Source: Myxococcales bacterium (lineage in GTDB: Bacteria > Myxococcota_A > Polyangia > Polyangiales > Ga0077539). Taken from it: DNA of 64,000 nt. The notes under the pieces were generated by a model, which was given only the letters and a program-made list of their open reading frames with translations, was not told the origin of the DNA and searched no databases. Positions 51,771 to 62,400 of this stretch are shown here, one piece after another. The number at the start of each line of letters is the position of its first letter. Within the stretch, counting starts at the first letter, position 1. Made by a program: the position numbers and the translations under genes. The stretch spans positions 1 through 64,000 of the forward strand of contig JAEUKI010000089.1 of the NCBI GenBank assembly GCA_016793325.1. The letters run 5' to 3'.

Positions 51771-53629
51771 GCGTCGAGCGAAGGCCCCGCACACGAACCA
51801 ACTCTGCCCCCGAATTCGCACGCGATTCGATGGCGCCTCCGCCCCCCGAGGTCGAGCTGCGCGACGAGCGCAACGCGCGCGAGCCCTTCTCTCGCTTGAT
51901 GCTCGGCGCGCTCGTGACGGGGCTCCTCTCGTCGCTCGCCTTCGCCACGCTCGCGAGGCTCGTCGCGCCGCTCGCGGCCACAGGCCCCACCGCGCTCCTC
52001 TACGCGCTCGCCTCGGGAGCTACGTTGGCCCTGGTCGTCGCGCTCCCGTCGATCCTCTTGCGCTCGTCGCTCGAGCGCGCAGCGGTCGCGCCCGATCGCG
52101 CGGACGACGCGGACGCCGACGCCGTGTACGCCGCGCCCCAACGCGTGACGCGCGCGGCGGTCGTGTACGCGCTCGCGGTCGTGCTCGTCTCGCTCGTCCC
52201 TTTGCACGAGGTGCACGAGGTCGTCGCGCCAGCGCTCTGGGTGCTCTCTGGGCTGTGTGCTTTTCTCGCGGCGCCGCTCGGGTACGTGCTCGCGCGCTCC
52301 GCGGTGCTTCCGTTGTCCGTTCGCCTCGCGGTCGAGAGCGAAGCGCTCCCCGCGCGCTCGTCGCCGGACCGATTCGCCTCGCGCCTCGCCCTCGCGTTCG
52401 CCGCCCCCGCAGCGGCCGCGACGCTCGCGGGCGCGCTGCTCGTCGAGAGCCGCATTCAACGGCTGCAGTTCGACGCGCACGACGCGCTGCGCGAGCAGGG
52501 GAGCGAGATCCTCGCGGTCTCGCTGCGCACCAACGCCGAAGACGAGGGCGTCACCGCCGCGGCCGAGGCCCTTCGCCGCGCGGGGCTCGCGGTGCAACGC
52601 TCGCCCGAGGGAGCGCTGCTCGTTCGCGCGCCCTCACCGCCACGGACGCGGTTGCCCGGGTGGGGACTCTTCGCGTCGCTCGCCGCGGTGATCGTGGCCG
52701 CGCAGCTCGGGGCTCGCGTGGGCCGCGACGCCGCGACGGACATGAGCAGCGCCGCGGAGCGCATGAGCTCGGTGAGCGCGAAGGACATGCGCTCGGTGAC
52801 GATGCGCATCGCGCGGCCGAAGAGCGTCCCCGAGGTGCGCGACATGGCCCTCGCGCTCGACTCGCTGGCCGCGGCGCTCTTGCGCATGAACGAGGACCGC
52901 GCCCGCGCGCTCATCGCCCGCCGCGAGGCCGCGCGCGTTCGATCGTTCGTGCTCGCGAGCGTCTCTCACGACTTGCGCGCGCCGCTCAACTCGGTGCTCG
53001 GCTTCGCGGACCTCGTTCTCTCTGGAACCGAGGGCCCCGTGAGCGAAGCGCAGCGCGAGAGCCTCGACGCGCTTCGGCGCGGAGGGCACGAGCTGTTGCG
53101 CTTGGTGCGAGATTTTCTCGATCAAGCGCGGCTCGACGCGGATCGATTGAGCCTCGAGCGAGCGCGCGCGTCGCTCGACACAGTGATCGAGCGGGCCCGC
53201 GCAGAAGCGCTCGAGCGCTCGCGCGTGAAGGTCGGCCCCGACGCGATCACGATCGAGGGCGAGGTGGGGCTGCACTTGCTCGGCGACGAAGATCGCTTGT
53301 CGCACGCGGCCGGCGCGTTCGCAGCGTTCGCGCTCATGCGCTCGGGCAGCAACGGCCACGTCGTGCTGCGCGTTCGAGGCGAAGGCGACACCGTCGTGCT
53401 CACCGTGCGCGGCGGTGGAACAACCCCCTCGCGCGAAGCGCTCCGCGGGATGTTCGAGCCCTTCGATTTCGCCCCCGCGGGAGCGCGCGCGCCCGCGGGC
53501 CTGTCGCTCGCGGTCAACGTCGCGCGTGGGGTCGTTCGCCTCCACGGCGGAACGGTCATCGCCGACCCCATCGAGCAGGGCGGGATCGCGATCACGGTCA
53601 CGCTCCCGATCGCCGCGACCGAATCGTGA
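51767..53629 (+). CDS. Histidine-kinase-like protein with degenerate ATP-binding domain
   Basis: The 620-residue protein starts in an ATGA overlap. The N-terminal half has several membrane segments. An intact H-box, SHDLRAPLNSVLGFADL with His401, follows. In the catalytic domain the N-box lacks its Asn (DRLSHAAGAFAAFAL) and the G1 Asp is replaced (LTVRGGGTTPS); the GLSL segment remains. ATP binding is therefore doubtful. It may act as a phospho-acceptor or heterodimer partner for the kinase encoded just upstream; that is inference. Confidence 0.8.
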   Translation: MSVERRPRTRTNSAPEFARDSMAPPPPEVELRDERNAREPFSRLMLGALVTGLLSSLAFATLARLVAPLAATGPTALLYALASGATLALVVALPSILLRSSLERAAVAPDRADDADADAVYAAPQRVTRAAVVYALAVVLVSLVPLHEVHEVVAPALWVLSGLCAFLAAPLGYVLARSAVLPLSVRLAVESEALPARSSPDRFASRLALAFAAPAAAATLAGALLVESRIQRLQFDAHDALREQGSEILAVSLRTNAEDEGVTAAAEALRRAGLAVQRSPEGALLVRAPSPPRTRLPGWGLFASLAAVIVAAQLGARVGRDAATDMSSAAERMSSVSAKDMRSVTMRIARPKSVPEVRDMALALDSLAAALLRMNEDRARALIARREAARVRSFVLASVSHDLRAPLNSVLGFADLVLSGTEGPVSEAQRESLDALRRGGHELLRLVRDFLDQARLDADRLSLERARASLDTVIERARAEALERSRVKVGPDAITIEGEVGLHLLGDEDRLSHAAGAFAAFALMRSGSNGHVVLRVRGEGDTVVLTVRGGGTTPSREALRGMFEPFDFAPAGARAPAGLSLAVNVARGVVRLHGGTVIADPIEQGGIAITVTLPIAATES

Positions 53630-53721
53630 CCCACACCCGTCGCACTTTTGCGGTCTCGTCCCCTGTGCGCGAGCTTGCCCGGTGGAAATAGCCGCGTTCT
53701 GCGGTACGCTCCCTCGCACTG

Positions 53722-54720
53722 ATGGCTCAACCCGCGCGACCTGCTCCCGCGCTCACAGAAGGCGTGGCCCGCGCGGTCGACGTCGCTGCGCGCTTGCGTC
53801 GCGCGGTCTCATCGGCGCTCGCAGGCAAGCCGGAGGTGATCGATCGCGCGGTGGTCACCGCGCTCGCGCGAGGCCATTTGCTGGTCGAAGACGTCCCGGG
53901 CGTCGGCAAGACGACCCTCGCCCGCGCCCTCGCCCGCGCGGTGGGAGCGACCTTTCGACGCGTTCAGTGCACGAGCGACCTGATGCCGTCGGACCTGCTC
54001 GGCGTGAGCGTGTTCAACAGCACCGAGCGTCGCTTCGAGTTCAAAGCGGGCCCCATCTTCACGAACGTCTTGCTCGCGGACGAGCTGAACCGCGCCACGC
54101 CGCGCACGCAGTCCGCGCTGCTCGAAGCGATGAGCGAGAGGCAAGTCACGATCGACGGCGTCACGCGGCCGCTCGACGAGCCCTTCTTGGTCATCGCCAC
54201 ACAAAACCCGGATGACAACGCGGGGACGTACCCGCTTCCCGACAGCCAGCTCGATCGCTTTCTCGTTCGCACGGCGATCGGGTATCCCGCGGCCGACGTC
54301 GAGAAGCGGCTCTTGCTCTCGCGCAAAGAAGACGAAGCGGACGAGATCGAGCCCGCGGTGTCGCTCGAAGAGCTCCTCGCCGCGCAGCGCGAGGTCGAGC
54401 GCGTCCACGTCGAGAGCGCCGCGCTGGACTATTTGCACGCGATCGTCGCGGCCACGCGATCGCACGGAGACGTCTCGGTGGGCGTCAGCACCCGCGGCGC
54501 GAAGGCGTTTCTGCGAGCCGCTTGCGCGCGGGCGATCGTCAACGGGCGCGGCTTCGTGATCCCCGACGACGTGTCCGACAGCGCCGTCTCGGTCCTCGCG
54601 CACAGGATCCGGCTCGCGGGCCTCGACAGCTCGCTCGGGCGCTTCGGCGCCTCGGGACAGCGCGACGACAGCGAGCGGCTCGTGCGAGACATCCTCGCGC
54701 GCATCGACGTTCCTGTGTGA
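53722..54720 (+). CDS. MoxR-family AAA+ ATPase
   Basis: The 332-residue protein has Walker A DVPGVGKTTLARAL near residue 57, Walker B LLADELNRATPRTQ, sensor segment IATQNPDD and a C-terminal lid domain, as in MoxR. These ATPases act as chaperones in protein maturation, usually beside DUF58 and vWA genes. Here neither partner follows: a 260-bp spacer leads to convergent pcnB. It lies 92 bp after the kinase pair and may share their transcript. The spacer 54721-54980 shows no recognised element. Confidence 0.9.
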   Translation: MAQPARPAPALTEGVARAVDVAARLRRAVSSALAGKPEVIDRAVVTALARGHLLVEDVPGVGKTTLARALARAVGATFRRVQCTSDLMPSDLLGVSVFNSTERRFEFKAGPIFTNVLLADELNRATPRTQSALLEAMSERQVTIDGVTRPLDEPFLVIATQNPDDNAGTYPLPDSQLDRFLVRTAIGYPAADVEKRLLLSRKEDEADEIEPAVSLEELLAAQREVERVHVESAALDYLHAIVAATRSHGDVSVGVSTRGAKAFLRAACARAIVNGRGFVIPDDVSDSAVSVLAHRIRLAGLDSSLGRFGASGQRDDSERLVRDILARIDVPV

Positions 54721-54980
54721 ACGACGCGCGCATCGATCGCGACTCCGAGCAAACGGGCAGCTCGATGCGGCTTCGCGACGTCATTCCGTGGCGGTCACGT
54801 CGCACGTCAAGGTTGAGCCGCCCCTGGCTATCCCTTCATCGATTACTTCAACAACCCGCACGTTGAAGGCGCAGAACACATCCGCGCTTGCTCCATAACC
54901 AACGGTAATAATTCGATAATCCTCGAAGAGATTCTTCAACGATTACTCGAACTCTCGCGCCGTGGTGGGCGCTCTCGGCC

Positions 54981-56330
54981 CTACTCGGCTGGATCCGTGT
55001 GGACCCGCGGGGCGTGGTGCTTCGAATCGCTGGCGTCTTTTCCGCTGTTTGGCGCGTCGGGCTTGTGCTTGGGGCGCGCGACCCAGTCTCGTCCGCTGGT
55101 GATGGCGCGGATTTCGTCGGGGTCGGTCCCTCGCGCTTCGGCGTCGAGCCCGTACGCGTACGCCGCGTCCGAGAAGAAATCCCGGCGTCCGAGCGAGCCG
55201 ACCTTGCCCGCGCGCAGTCGCTTCTGCGCCGCGAGGATCGACCGCAGCCGATCCACCAGCCGCCTGGGAACCGCCAGTCGATCGATCGTCTCTGCGAGCG
55301 CGTCCCCGACGGCGATGAGCGCGTCGCGCTCGCCTTCGATCGCCTCTTCGACGGGCTCTTGCAAGAGCGTCGCGAAGAGCACCGGATCGGGGATGCTCAT
55401 TCCTCCGGCGATGCGCGTGTCGACGAGCGCCAATCGCCGCCACAATCGCGTGCGAAACTTCGCGTCGTCGTCGAGGTAGCTCGAAAGCTCCGGCAGAAGA
55501 ACGGACAGGACGCCTGTCTCCCACGCGATCCAAAACGACCTGCGCGCCGCGCCGCCGCGGAGCAGCCGAAAGAGCTCCTCGAGCAGCCGCGGTCGCGCCG
55601 CGCGCAAGAGGTCCTCGCGATGGACGATCATCGCGTCGTACACGTCGGGCTCGATCCCGAGGTCGAGCCGCGCGGCAAACTTGATCGCCCGCAGGATTCG
55701 CACGGGATCCTCGCGAAAGCGAACGTCGGGCTCGCCGATGGTGCGGATCACCCTGCGCTCGATCTCGTCGAGGCCGCCCACGTAATCGACGATCTCCTGA
55801 CGATCGAGGTCGTAGAAGAGCGCGTTCATCGTGAAATCGCGGCGCACGGCGTCTTCGTGGGGGTCGCCGAAGACGTTGTCCCGCACGATCAAGAGGTCCT
55901 CGTCGCGGCTCTTGGCGCGGGTCTGAACGCGGGTCGCCGCGCCCGGGACGGCGCTGTCTCCCTCTTCTTCAGTCCACTCGCTGGTCTCGATTTCGAGGTT
56001 GGGATCGCGGCGAAACGTCGCGACCTCGATGACCTTCGAGCCGCCGAACAGGATGTGCGCGAGCCGAAATCGCCGGCCAATAATGCGGCAATTGCGGAAC
56101 AGCGCCTTCACGTCGTTGGGCCGAGCGCTCGTCGCGACGTCGAAATCCTTGGGCGTTCGCCCGAGAAGAAGGTCTCGGACGCAGCCGCCGACGAGGTACG
56201 CTTGGTAGCCGTACCGCGTGAGTCGCCGCACGACCTTCGCCGCGTCGGGGTCGATCCGCCGCTCGGAGATCGGAAACTGCACGACCCTCGGGGTCGGGGC
56301 GTTTGCAGCTACACCTGGTGGCAGATCCAT
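54981..56330 (-). CDS. pcnB: Poly(A) polymerase / nucleotidyltransferase family
   Basis: With ATG at 56330 the product has 449 residues. LVGGCVRDLLLGRTPKDFDV gives the nucleotidyltransferase GG and DxD core, and IIGRRFRLAHILFGG plus IEVATFRRDP match the bacterial poly(A) polymerase signature rather than a simple CCA enzyme. RRDFTMNALFYDLD follows. The C-terminus is acidic and basic mixed, and probably flexible. It adds 3' tails to RNA, promoting decay. The reading frame is open further upstream, but that part lacks coding character. Confidence 0.88.
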   Translation of the reverse strand: MDLPPGVAANAPTPRVVQFPISERRIDPDAAKVVRRLTRYGYQAYLVGGCVRDLLLGRTPKDFDVATSARPNDVKALFRNCRIIGRRFRLAHILFGGSKVIEVATFRRDPNLEIETSEWTEEEGDSAVPGAATRVQTRAKSRDEDLLIVRDNVFGDPHEDAVRRDFTMNALFYDLDRQEIVDYVGGLDEIERRVIRTIGEPDVRFREDPVRILRAIKFAARLDLGIEPDVYDAMIVHREDLLRAARPRLLEELFRLLRGGAARRSFWIAWETGVLSVLLPELSSYLDDDAKFRTRLWRRLALVDTRIAGGMSIPDPVLFATLLQEPVEEAIEGERDALIAVGDALAETIDRLAVPRRLVDRLRSILAAQKRLRAGKVGSLGRRDFFSDAAYAYGLDAEARGTDPDEIRAITSGRDWVARPKHKPDAPNSGKDASDSKHHAPRVHTDPAE

Positions 56331-56833
56331 ACGGGGCTCCTCAGACGATGCCCCGGCAAGCTCCAGCGTCGCTGGCAACCGAGGTCCTCCGCGGTGGCTC
56401 CGCTTGGAGGAGGGCCGAAATCTGGGCGGTGCCGTATCTCGTGCCCTGCTGCGAGATTTATCAGTGCCTTTGCGGGCCAGCAAGAACATGGCCGATCTGT
56501 CGCTCGAAGATCCTGCCCCAACGGTCGTGCAACACTCGAAGTCCGGGGGGCATCGTGAATCCAATGCTTCAACTGTACAGGAAGCAACCGGGTTAAATAT
56601 TTGAAACAACTTGTCTATTTGCGTTCAACAGAACCGTGTGATGAAGCGCAGCGTCGAGCGCCCCGGTGTGGGTCGCTCGGGCGTCGGGCTCGGCGAGCGT
56701 CCCCTCGACGACGGACACGCCGTCCATGGGTCATTGGGGGCGTTCTGCCGCGAGCGGGGCTGAATACACATTCAGTTCGGCGCCGGCAACGGGGCCCGAG
56801 ACGAATGGGGCGTCACGCGAGCGCGACCGTCGC
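56331..56833. other. 503-bp spacer with a possible 44-codon ORF
   Basis: No established gene is seen. On the minus strand, 56593-56727 encodes a 44-residue frame from an ATG (MDGVSVVEGTLAEP...) with GC-rich third positions in its first two thirds. A stop lies two codons upstream and no ribosome-binding site is convincing, so it may be a remnant. The region around 56590-56640 is AT-richer than its surroundings and may hold a promoter for pcnB. Confidence 0.35.
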
Positions 56834-58303
56834 TCAACGAGCGCCGTCGCCGCGAGGCGCGAGCTGCGCGATGAGGGCCTCGGCGAGGTTCTTTGCGTTT
56901 TGCTCGGGCGTCACGCTGGAGACGGGCTTGTAGAACTCGTCTGCGTACGCGCGGACCGCGGTGTCCTGAACGGCGCGGTGAAACCGTCGCAAGTCGCGAA
57001 CGGTGGGCCGAAATCCCTCGAGGATCTTGCTGACCGCGGACTTCGCGTCTTCGACCGTGTCGATCGTGAAGACACCCGAGGCGTACTGGTAGAAGAAGTA
57101 TCCGAAGAGGAGCACGGGCTTCTCTGCGAAGAGCGCCTCCCACCCCGCGGTGCCCGTCACAGTCGCGACGGCGAGCGAGTGTTCGATGAGCGTCGCGCTC
57201 GGCGTATCGAGCGGCATGAAGCGCACGTTCGGCAGGGCTCTCAGCCGATCGTAGAACGCGGTCTCGCGCCCCTTGCTGGTCTGCACTGGGTGCTCTTTCA
57301 CGTAGATCTGCACGCCGGGCGGAACGACCCCCGCGAGCAAGCGCACCATCAAGTCCTGCTCGACGAAGGCGCCGCCGAGCGGGCTCGTGCTGCACTCGGG
57401 CTGCATGTGCAGCGGGACATAAATGAACTTCGCCTGGAGATCGGGCGCCTGCGTGAGCGAGCGATAGTGGGCCCAGAGCCGCTCGTCGGCTTCGAACATC
57501 TCGCGACGAACGCGGAAGCGACGCAGGCCGTCGCTGACGATGTGCGTCAACGGAGCCTCTCCGTACTTCGTGGCAAAGTCCCTGCGAAACGTCGCGAATC
57601 GCCGAAACACGTAGAAGGGCGAGCGCGTGCTCGTCAGGTGCATTCGAGCCGCTTTCATATAGAAGGGCTCGGCCGCCTTCGTCTTCGGCGCCGTGCGTTC
57701 GGCCCAGTATTGTTCGAGGTAGGGCTCGAGAGAAACGGGCTCGTCCTTGGGAAGAGCCTCGAAGGCGCTCGCGAGATCAGCAGGGCCGACCGTATAGTCT
57801 CTGAATAGAAATGTCGCGTCCGGGAGCATCGACTGGCGAAACATGAGCGTCTCGATTCCCAGGTGCTTGCAGAGCGAGTAGATCACGTAGTCGTAGACTT
57901 CGTGCGGGATGTTCGTCGCGATGAAATGCGTGATCTTCTTGCGGACGAGGAAGTCGTGCCAGTACTGCAGGTGCTTGAGGTAGAGCGCCTTGCGCGTGGC
58001 GTACGTCTCGTACGGAGTCGTGGACAGCGCGTCGAGCCGGTCCATCATGCGGAGCACGACGGTCTCGCAGTAGGCCATTCGATCGACCAGCGCCCGGTCG
58101 AGCGGGAGCCATTCGTGCTCGGGACGCGCGTAGTCTCCGCGAAAGACGCTCCACACGTTGTGGTGATCGTGATCGATCCCTTCGAGGGCGCGGCTCGGGT
58201 GCTCGTCGACGGTCGCGATGTAGTCGAGCCCGAAGCGGGCGCGGAGTTCGGTCAGCACGGGAACGAGGTGTGGAGACTGAAACCCGTTGAATAGAATACG
58301 CAT
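56834..58303 (-). CDS. Capsule polysaccharide-type glycosyltransferase-like protein
   Basis: The ATG at 58303, preceded by AAGGA about 9 bp upstream, gives 489 residues. The C-terminal half has IYVKEHPVQTSKGRE and ATVTGTAGWEALFAEKPVL, typical of capsule synthesis proteins related to KpsC/KpsS and other GT-B enzymes. It probably transfers sugars to a surface polysaccharide or lipid carrier. No other capsule genes are in the window, so the substrate is open. It has no signal peptide. Confidence 0.75.
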   Translation of the reverse strand: MRILFNGFQSPHLVPVLTELRARFGLDYIATVDEHPSRALEGIDHDHHNVWSVFRGDYARPEHEWLPLDRALVDRMAYCETVVLRMMDRLDALSTTPYETYATRKALYLKHLQYWHDFLVRKKITHFIATNIPHEVYDYVIYSLCKHLGIETLMFRQSMLPDATFLFRDYTVGPADLASAFEALPKDEPVSLEPYLEQYWAERTAPKTKAAEPFYMKAARMHLTSTRSPFYVFRRFATFRRDFATKYGEAPLTHIVSDGLRRFRVRREMFEADERLWAHYRSLTQAPDLQAKFIYVPLHMQPECSTSPLGGAFVEQDLMVRLLAGVVPPGVQIYVKEHPVQTSKGRETAFYDRLRALPNVRFMPLDTPSATLIEHSLAVATVTGTAGWEALFAEKPVLLFGYFFYQYASGVFTIDTVEDAKSAVSKILEGFRPTVRDLRRFHRAVQDTAVRAYADEFYKPVSSVTPEQNAKNLAEALIAQLAPRGDGAR

Positions 58304-58649
58304 CACTGTTGTTCCTTCGAGCCGCGACTCGCGTGTCGCTGCAGGCGTCGGCCGCGACATGGCCACGCGCGCGTAACGTCACGCGCGGACATCGAGCGCC
58401 CGCCACGAGCCCACGAGTCGGCAACATCCGAGGACAGAAGAGCAGGGGTCCGGTGCATGTCCTACTCGATACTCCTCGACGCGGGGCGGGACGCTGCCAC
58501 GGCAGGCTCGTTCCTGCAATCGATCACGGGCGCGCACAGGGCCGACGACACGAGACCCTTGGTTGCGCGGCGCGCGCTCGCGTTCGAACGCGCTCACCCC
58601 ACCGTCGATCGCAACGGACGCGATCGTCGCCCCCGTCGTACGCGCTCGA
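58304..58649. other. 346-bp spacer between two minus-strand genes
   Basis: Holds the upstream region of the glycosyltransferase. A 7-bp stem CGCGCGT-AACGTC-ACGCGCG lies at 58368-58387 and could be a terminator for the SlyD-like gene's region or a leader hairpin. No gene is recognised. Confidence 0.4.
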
Positions 58650-59165
58650 TCAGGAAGGAAGCCCCTCGGTCGCGCCGGCGAAGAGCTCGCCGACTTCGCT
58701 CGACTCGGCGCGCGCCGCGAGGATCTCGTCGTCCGTCGCGCGGCGCACATCGAGCACCCGCACGTGAAAATTCAGCCGCTCGCCCGCGAGGGGATGGTTG
58801 GTGTCCACCATCACGTGCTCGTCGTGGATCTCGACGACGCGCATCGTGAGCACGGTCCCGTCCTCGCCCTCCGCGGAGTACTCGTTGCCTTCTTCGAGCG
58901 GAGCGTCCGTCGGAAACTCGTCCTTCGCGACGGCGAAGACGCCCTCTTCGTCGCGCGTTCCGTAGGCGTCCTCGGGCTCGAGCGTGAGGTTCACGACCTC
59001 GCCGCGCGTCATGCCTTCGAGGGCGGACTCGAGCGCGGGCAGGAGCGTGTCGTAGCCCCACACGAACTCCGCGGGATCTTCCGTGGATTCGAGGAGATTG
59101 CCCCTGCCGTCTCGAAGGTCGTATTGGATCGTCACGAACGTATCGGGCCCGACCGCGATGCTCAT
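58650..59165 (-). CDS. FKBP-type peptidyl-prolyl isomerase, SlyD-like
   Basis: The 171-residue protein has the FKBP core DPAEFVWGYDTLLPALE and the insert-in-flap segment YGTRDEEGVFAVAKDEFP. DTNHPLAGERLNFHVRVLDV is the classic SlyD-type end of the isomerase domain. It catalyses proline isomerisation and chaperones folding in the cytosol. The His-rich metal-binding tail of E. coli SlyD is missing; the C-terminus is acidic instead. The ATG at 59165 is divergent from the macroglobulin-like gene. Confidence 0.92.
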   Translation of the reverse strand: MSIAVGPDTFVTIQYDLRDGRGNLLESTEDPAEFVWGYDTLLPALESALEGMTRGEVVNLTLEPEDAYGTRDEEGVFAVAKDEFPTDAPLEEGNEYSAEGEDGTVLTMRVVEIHDEHVMVDTNHPLAGERLNFHVRVLDVRRATDDEILAARAESSEVGELFAGATEGLPS

Positions 59166-59468
59166 AGCTCTGGTTGTAGCCCGACTGACGAGGGGTCGCG
59201 AAGTTTCCGCCAACCGTCGTGACCGCCGTGAGGGGGGAAGAACGGTACATCCCCTCGCGCGGCGAGACCGACCTCTGTGTGTCTCACGTCCCACCGACGC
59301 GTGTCCCGTCGGACACAGCGCGGCGCGTACACTCATCGCGCGAACGCAAGCAGATCCACCCACCCGCGGTGCGGCCTCGGCCTTGCTCTGCCCCTGCGCT
59401 GAGTGCCTCGGCGGCCAGCGGCTCCTGCGCCATCGATCGCCGTCCGCACCGAAAGGAACAAGTGCACA
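59166..59468. other. 303-bp divergent promoter region
   Basis: Lies between the divergent SlyD-like and macroglobulin-like genes and must contain both promoters. Only the AAGGA at about 59453-59457, serving the GTG at 59469, is recognisable; no operator-like repeat stands out. Confidence 0.5.
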
Positions 59469-62400
59469 GTGAGCAGCCCCAACGAAGGCACGACGCCCGC
59501 TTCGTCGTCCCCCCCTGCGAGCACCGAGGCGCCGCCGTATCGCGCGCCCGCCGACGGCCAGCACGCAGCGGCGCGTGACTCGAGCCCGTCGGCCCCGAGC
59601 GCGACGAGCGCGATCCGCACGAAGCGAAGCCGCTATCTCCTCGCGGCCGCCGCGATCTCGGCCACGGTGTTGGGCATTCGCGCGCTCAGACAGCCGCGCA
59701 ACCTCGAGGCGCCCCCCGAGCTGCTCGACCCGGGAAATCGATTTCCGCTCGCGACCGCGGAGCTTCCCGTCGCCGCGCCGCTCGCGCCGTTGCTCGCGCG
59801 CGACGAGCCCGAGCACTTGTCGCTGCTCGAGCCGTCCGCGGGTTCGTCTCGCGTTCTGCGCGGCGGCTCTGTGCGCATTCGATTCAACCGCGTGATGGTC
59901 CGCGCGGCCGAGGTCAACCGCGCCCTCGGAACCGAAGGCGACGGCGCCGCGCCCGTTCACTTCGACCCGCCGGTGCAAGGGACGTTTCGATGGGTCTCGC
60001 GGAGCACGCTCGCGTTCGAGCCTGCGCCCGAGGCCTTCGAGCGCACCAACGAGAGCAAGATCGTCTTCACCGACCGCGTCCGCTCGCTCGCGGGCGAGCG
60101 CTTCGACGAGGACCCCGAAGAGCGCGTCGTCGTGTTCGCCGGCGGCGCGATGGCGCTCACGGATCTCACGCCGCGCAGGGTTTTGCCTGGCGAACCGCTG
60201 CGGCTGATGTTCTCGGGGCCGCCCGACATGAGCACGGTCTCGTCGCAGATGGTCACCTACGAGTCCGGCGGAGCGCAGCGCGCGCTGCGGTTTTCGCTCG
60301 CGCCGCGCGGCCGTGATCCGCGGGGAAACTACGGCATCGACGTGAGGCTCGACCGCACGCTCGAGCCAGGCGCGCGCGTCGCGATGCTCCTGTCGCCGAA
60401 CCTCGTCGCTCCGTACGACGACGGCGAAGGCGAGTACGGAACGCGCGGCCCCACCGAGCTCGTCGTCGAGCTCCGTCCGCGCCCGCGCATCGAAGGCTTC
60501 GCGTGCTCGGAGGGCGCCGAGTCCGCCGAGGGATGCTCGCACCAAGGGACCGTCGAGGGCATCGTCGACATCGAGGACACCCTGCGATTGTACGCGTCGA
60601 GCGCGCTCGACCCGCGCGCGGCCCCGGTCGTCCGCGTGAACCCTCCGCTCGCCAATCAGCGCGTCGTCGCGCAGAACCACAGCCTCGCGATCACCGGCGA
60701 GTGGGCGCCCGATCAAGTGTACGAGGTCCGCGTCGAGGGCCTGCGCGACACCGAAGGGACGCCCTTGCAGCGCATGCAAGCGCTTGCGGTGCGCTCGAGC
60801 GGAAAGAGCCCCAGTATTCAAGTGCGCGAGGGCGTTCAAGTGTACGAGCGCGCGGGCGCGGCGACGCTGCCCTTCACCGCGGTCAACGTGGGGCGCGGCG
60901 CGCTCCGGTACCTCCCGCTCGAGCCGGGTCGGGACCTCGCGTTCGCGCTCGATCGCGCGCCCGAAGCGTGGAGCTCGGCGCAGACGATCGCGCTCGCGGG
61001 CCTCGCGCCGACGTCGCGGCCCAACCGCACGGGGCCGGGCGCGTTTCGATTCGTGTCGTCCACGGAGGGACGCACGAGCTCGATCGCGGCGATCGCGTTT
61101 CAGCCCGCGGGCGCCAACGACCGCGCGTTCGGGCAGCGCGCGATCGTGCAGCACACGGACCTCGGCGTCAGCGCGCGAGTGTTTTCGCAGGGCGTCCTCG
61201 TGTGGGTGAGCTCGATCGCGACGGGGCGCCCCGTGGCCAACGCAGAGGTGACCCTCGCGTGGGCCAACGGGAGCTCGATGCGCACCGCGTCGCCGGTGCG
61301 CACCGACGGCAACGGCCTCGTGTGGATCGCGGCGCCCGAGGGGATCAACGTGGTGGACGTTCCGCTCGCGCTCTCGGCGCGCACGGGCGACGACCGCGCG
61401 GTGCTCTCGCTCGACCCGCGAACGAGCGTGACGCCCTCGACGCTCGGCCTCGCGCAAGGCGCGAGCAACGCGAGCGACGGTCAGCCGATCGCCGCGGTGT
61501 TCGCGGACCGCGGCGCGTATCGACCGGGAGACTCGCTGCACATCAAAGCGGTCATTCGACAGCCGACGGTGTGCGCTCCGCGCGCGAGGCCCCAGGGCCA
61601 GCCCGCGACGAGCGCGTCGAACGCGCCGTGCAACCCCGAAGAAGTGCGCGCGTTCGCTCGGCAGCCCGTGCGCATCAGCTTGATCAACCCCTCGGACAAC
61701 AGCCCCGTCGTCGAACGCACCGTCCGCACAAACGCGTGGGGAACGGTCGACGCCACCTTCGCCCTGCCTGCGAGCGCGATGGCTGGCCAGTGGCGCATCG
61801 CCGTGAGCAAGCCCCGCGACGCGACCCGCGAGCTCGGCTCTCACTACGTCACGGTCGCCGAGTTTCGACCGCCCACGATGCGCGTCGATCTTCGCGACGT
61901 CCCCGAAGCGCCGCACCACGACGAGCCGCTCGCGGTCCGCGTGGAGTCTCGCTATCTGTTCGGCGCTCCGGTCGCGCGCGCGACCGCGCATTGGACGCTG
62001 CACCGCGAGCGCGACGGCGAGTACCCGATGCCGTGGGTGCGCACGTTCGTGTTCGCGCCGGTCGACGCCGACGAGCGCCGCAGCCTCGCGGGCAGCGGCG
62101 AAATCGAGCTCGCGCAGGACGGAACAGCCACGATCCAAACGCGCACCACGATGAACGTCCCCACGCGCCAGAGCTTCACGCTCGAGACCGAAGTGCGCGA
62201 CGCCTCGGGGCAGAGCACCGCCGCGCGACGGTCGTTTACGGTCTATCCCGCGACGTACGAAGTGGGCGTCAAGCGCACCGCTCCGTGGCTCGGGCCGGGC
62301 GCGGCGCTCGACGTCGAGGCCATCGTGATCGACCACGGCGGCACCGCGATCGCAGGGCAATCCGTGCAGGCGCGCATCGTGCGCGAAGGATGGGACTCGT

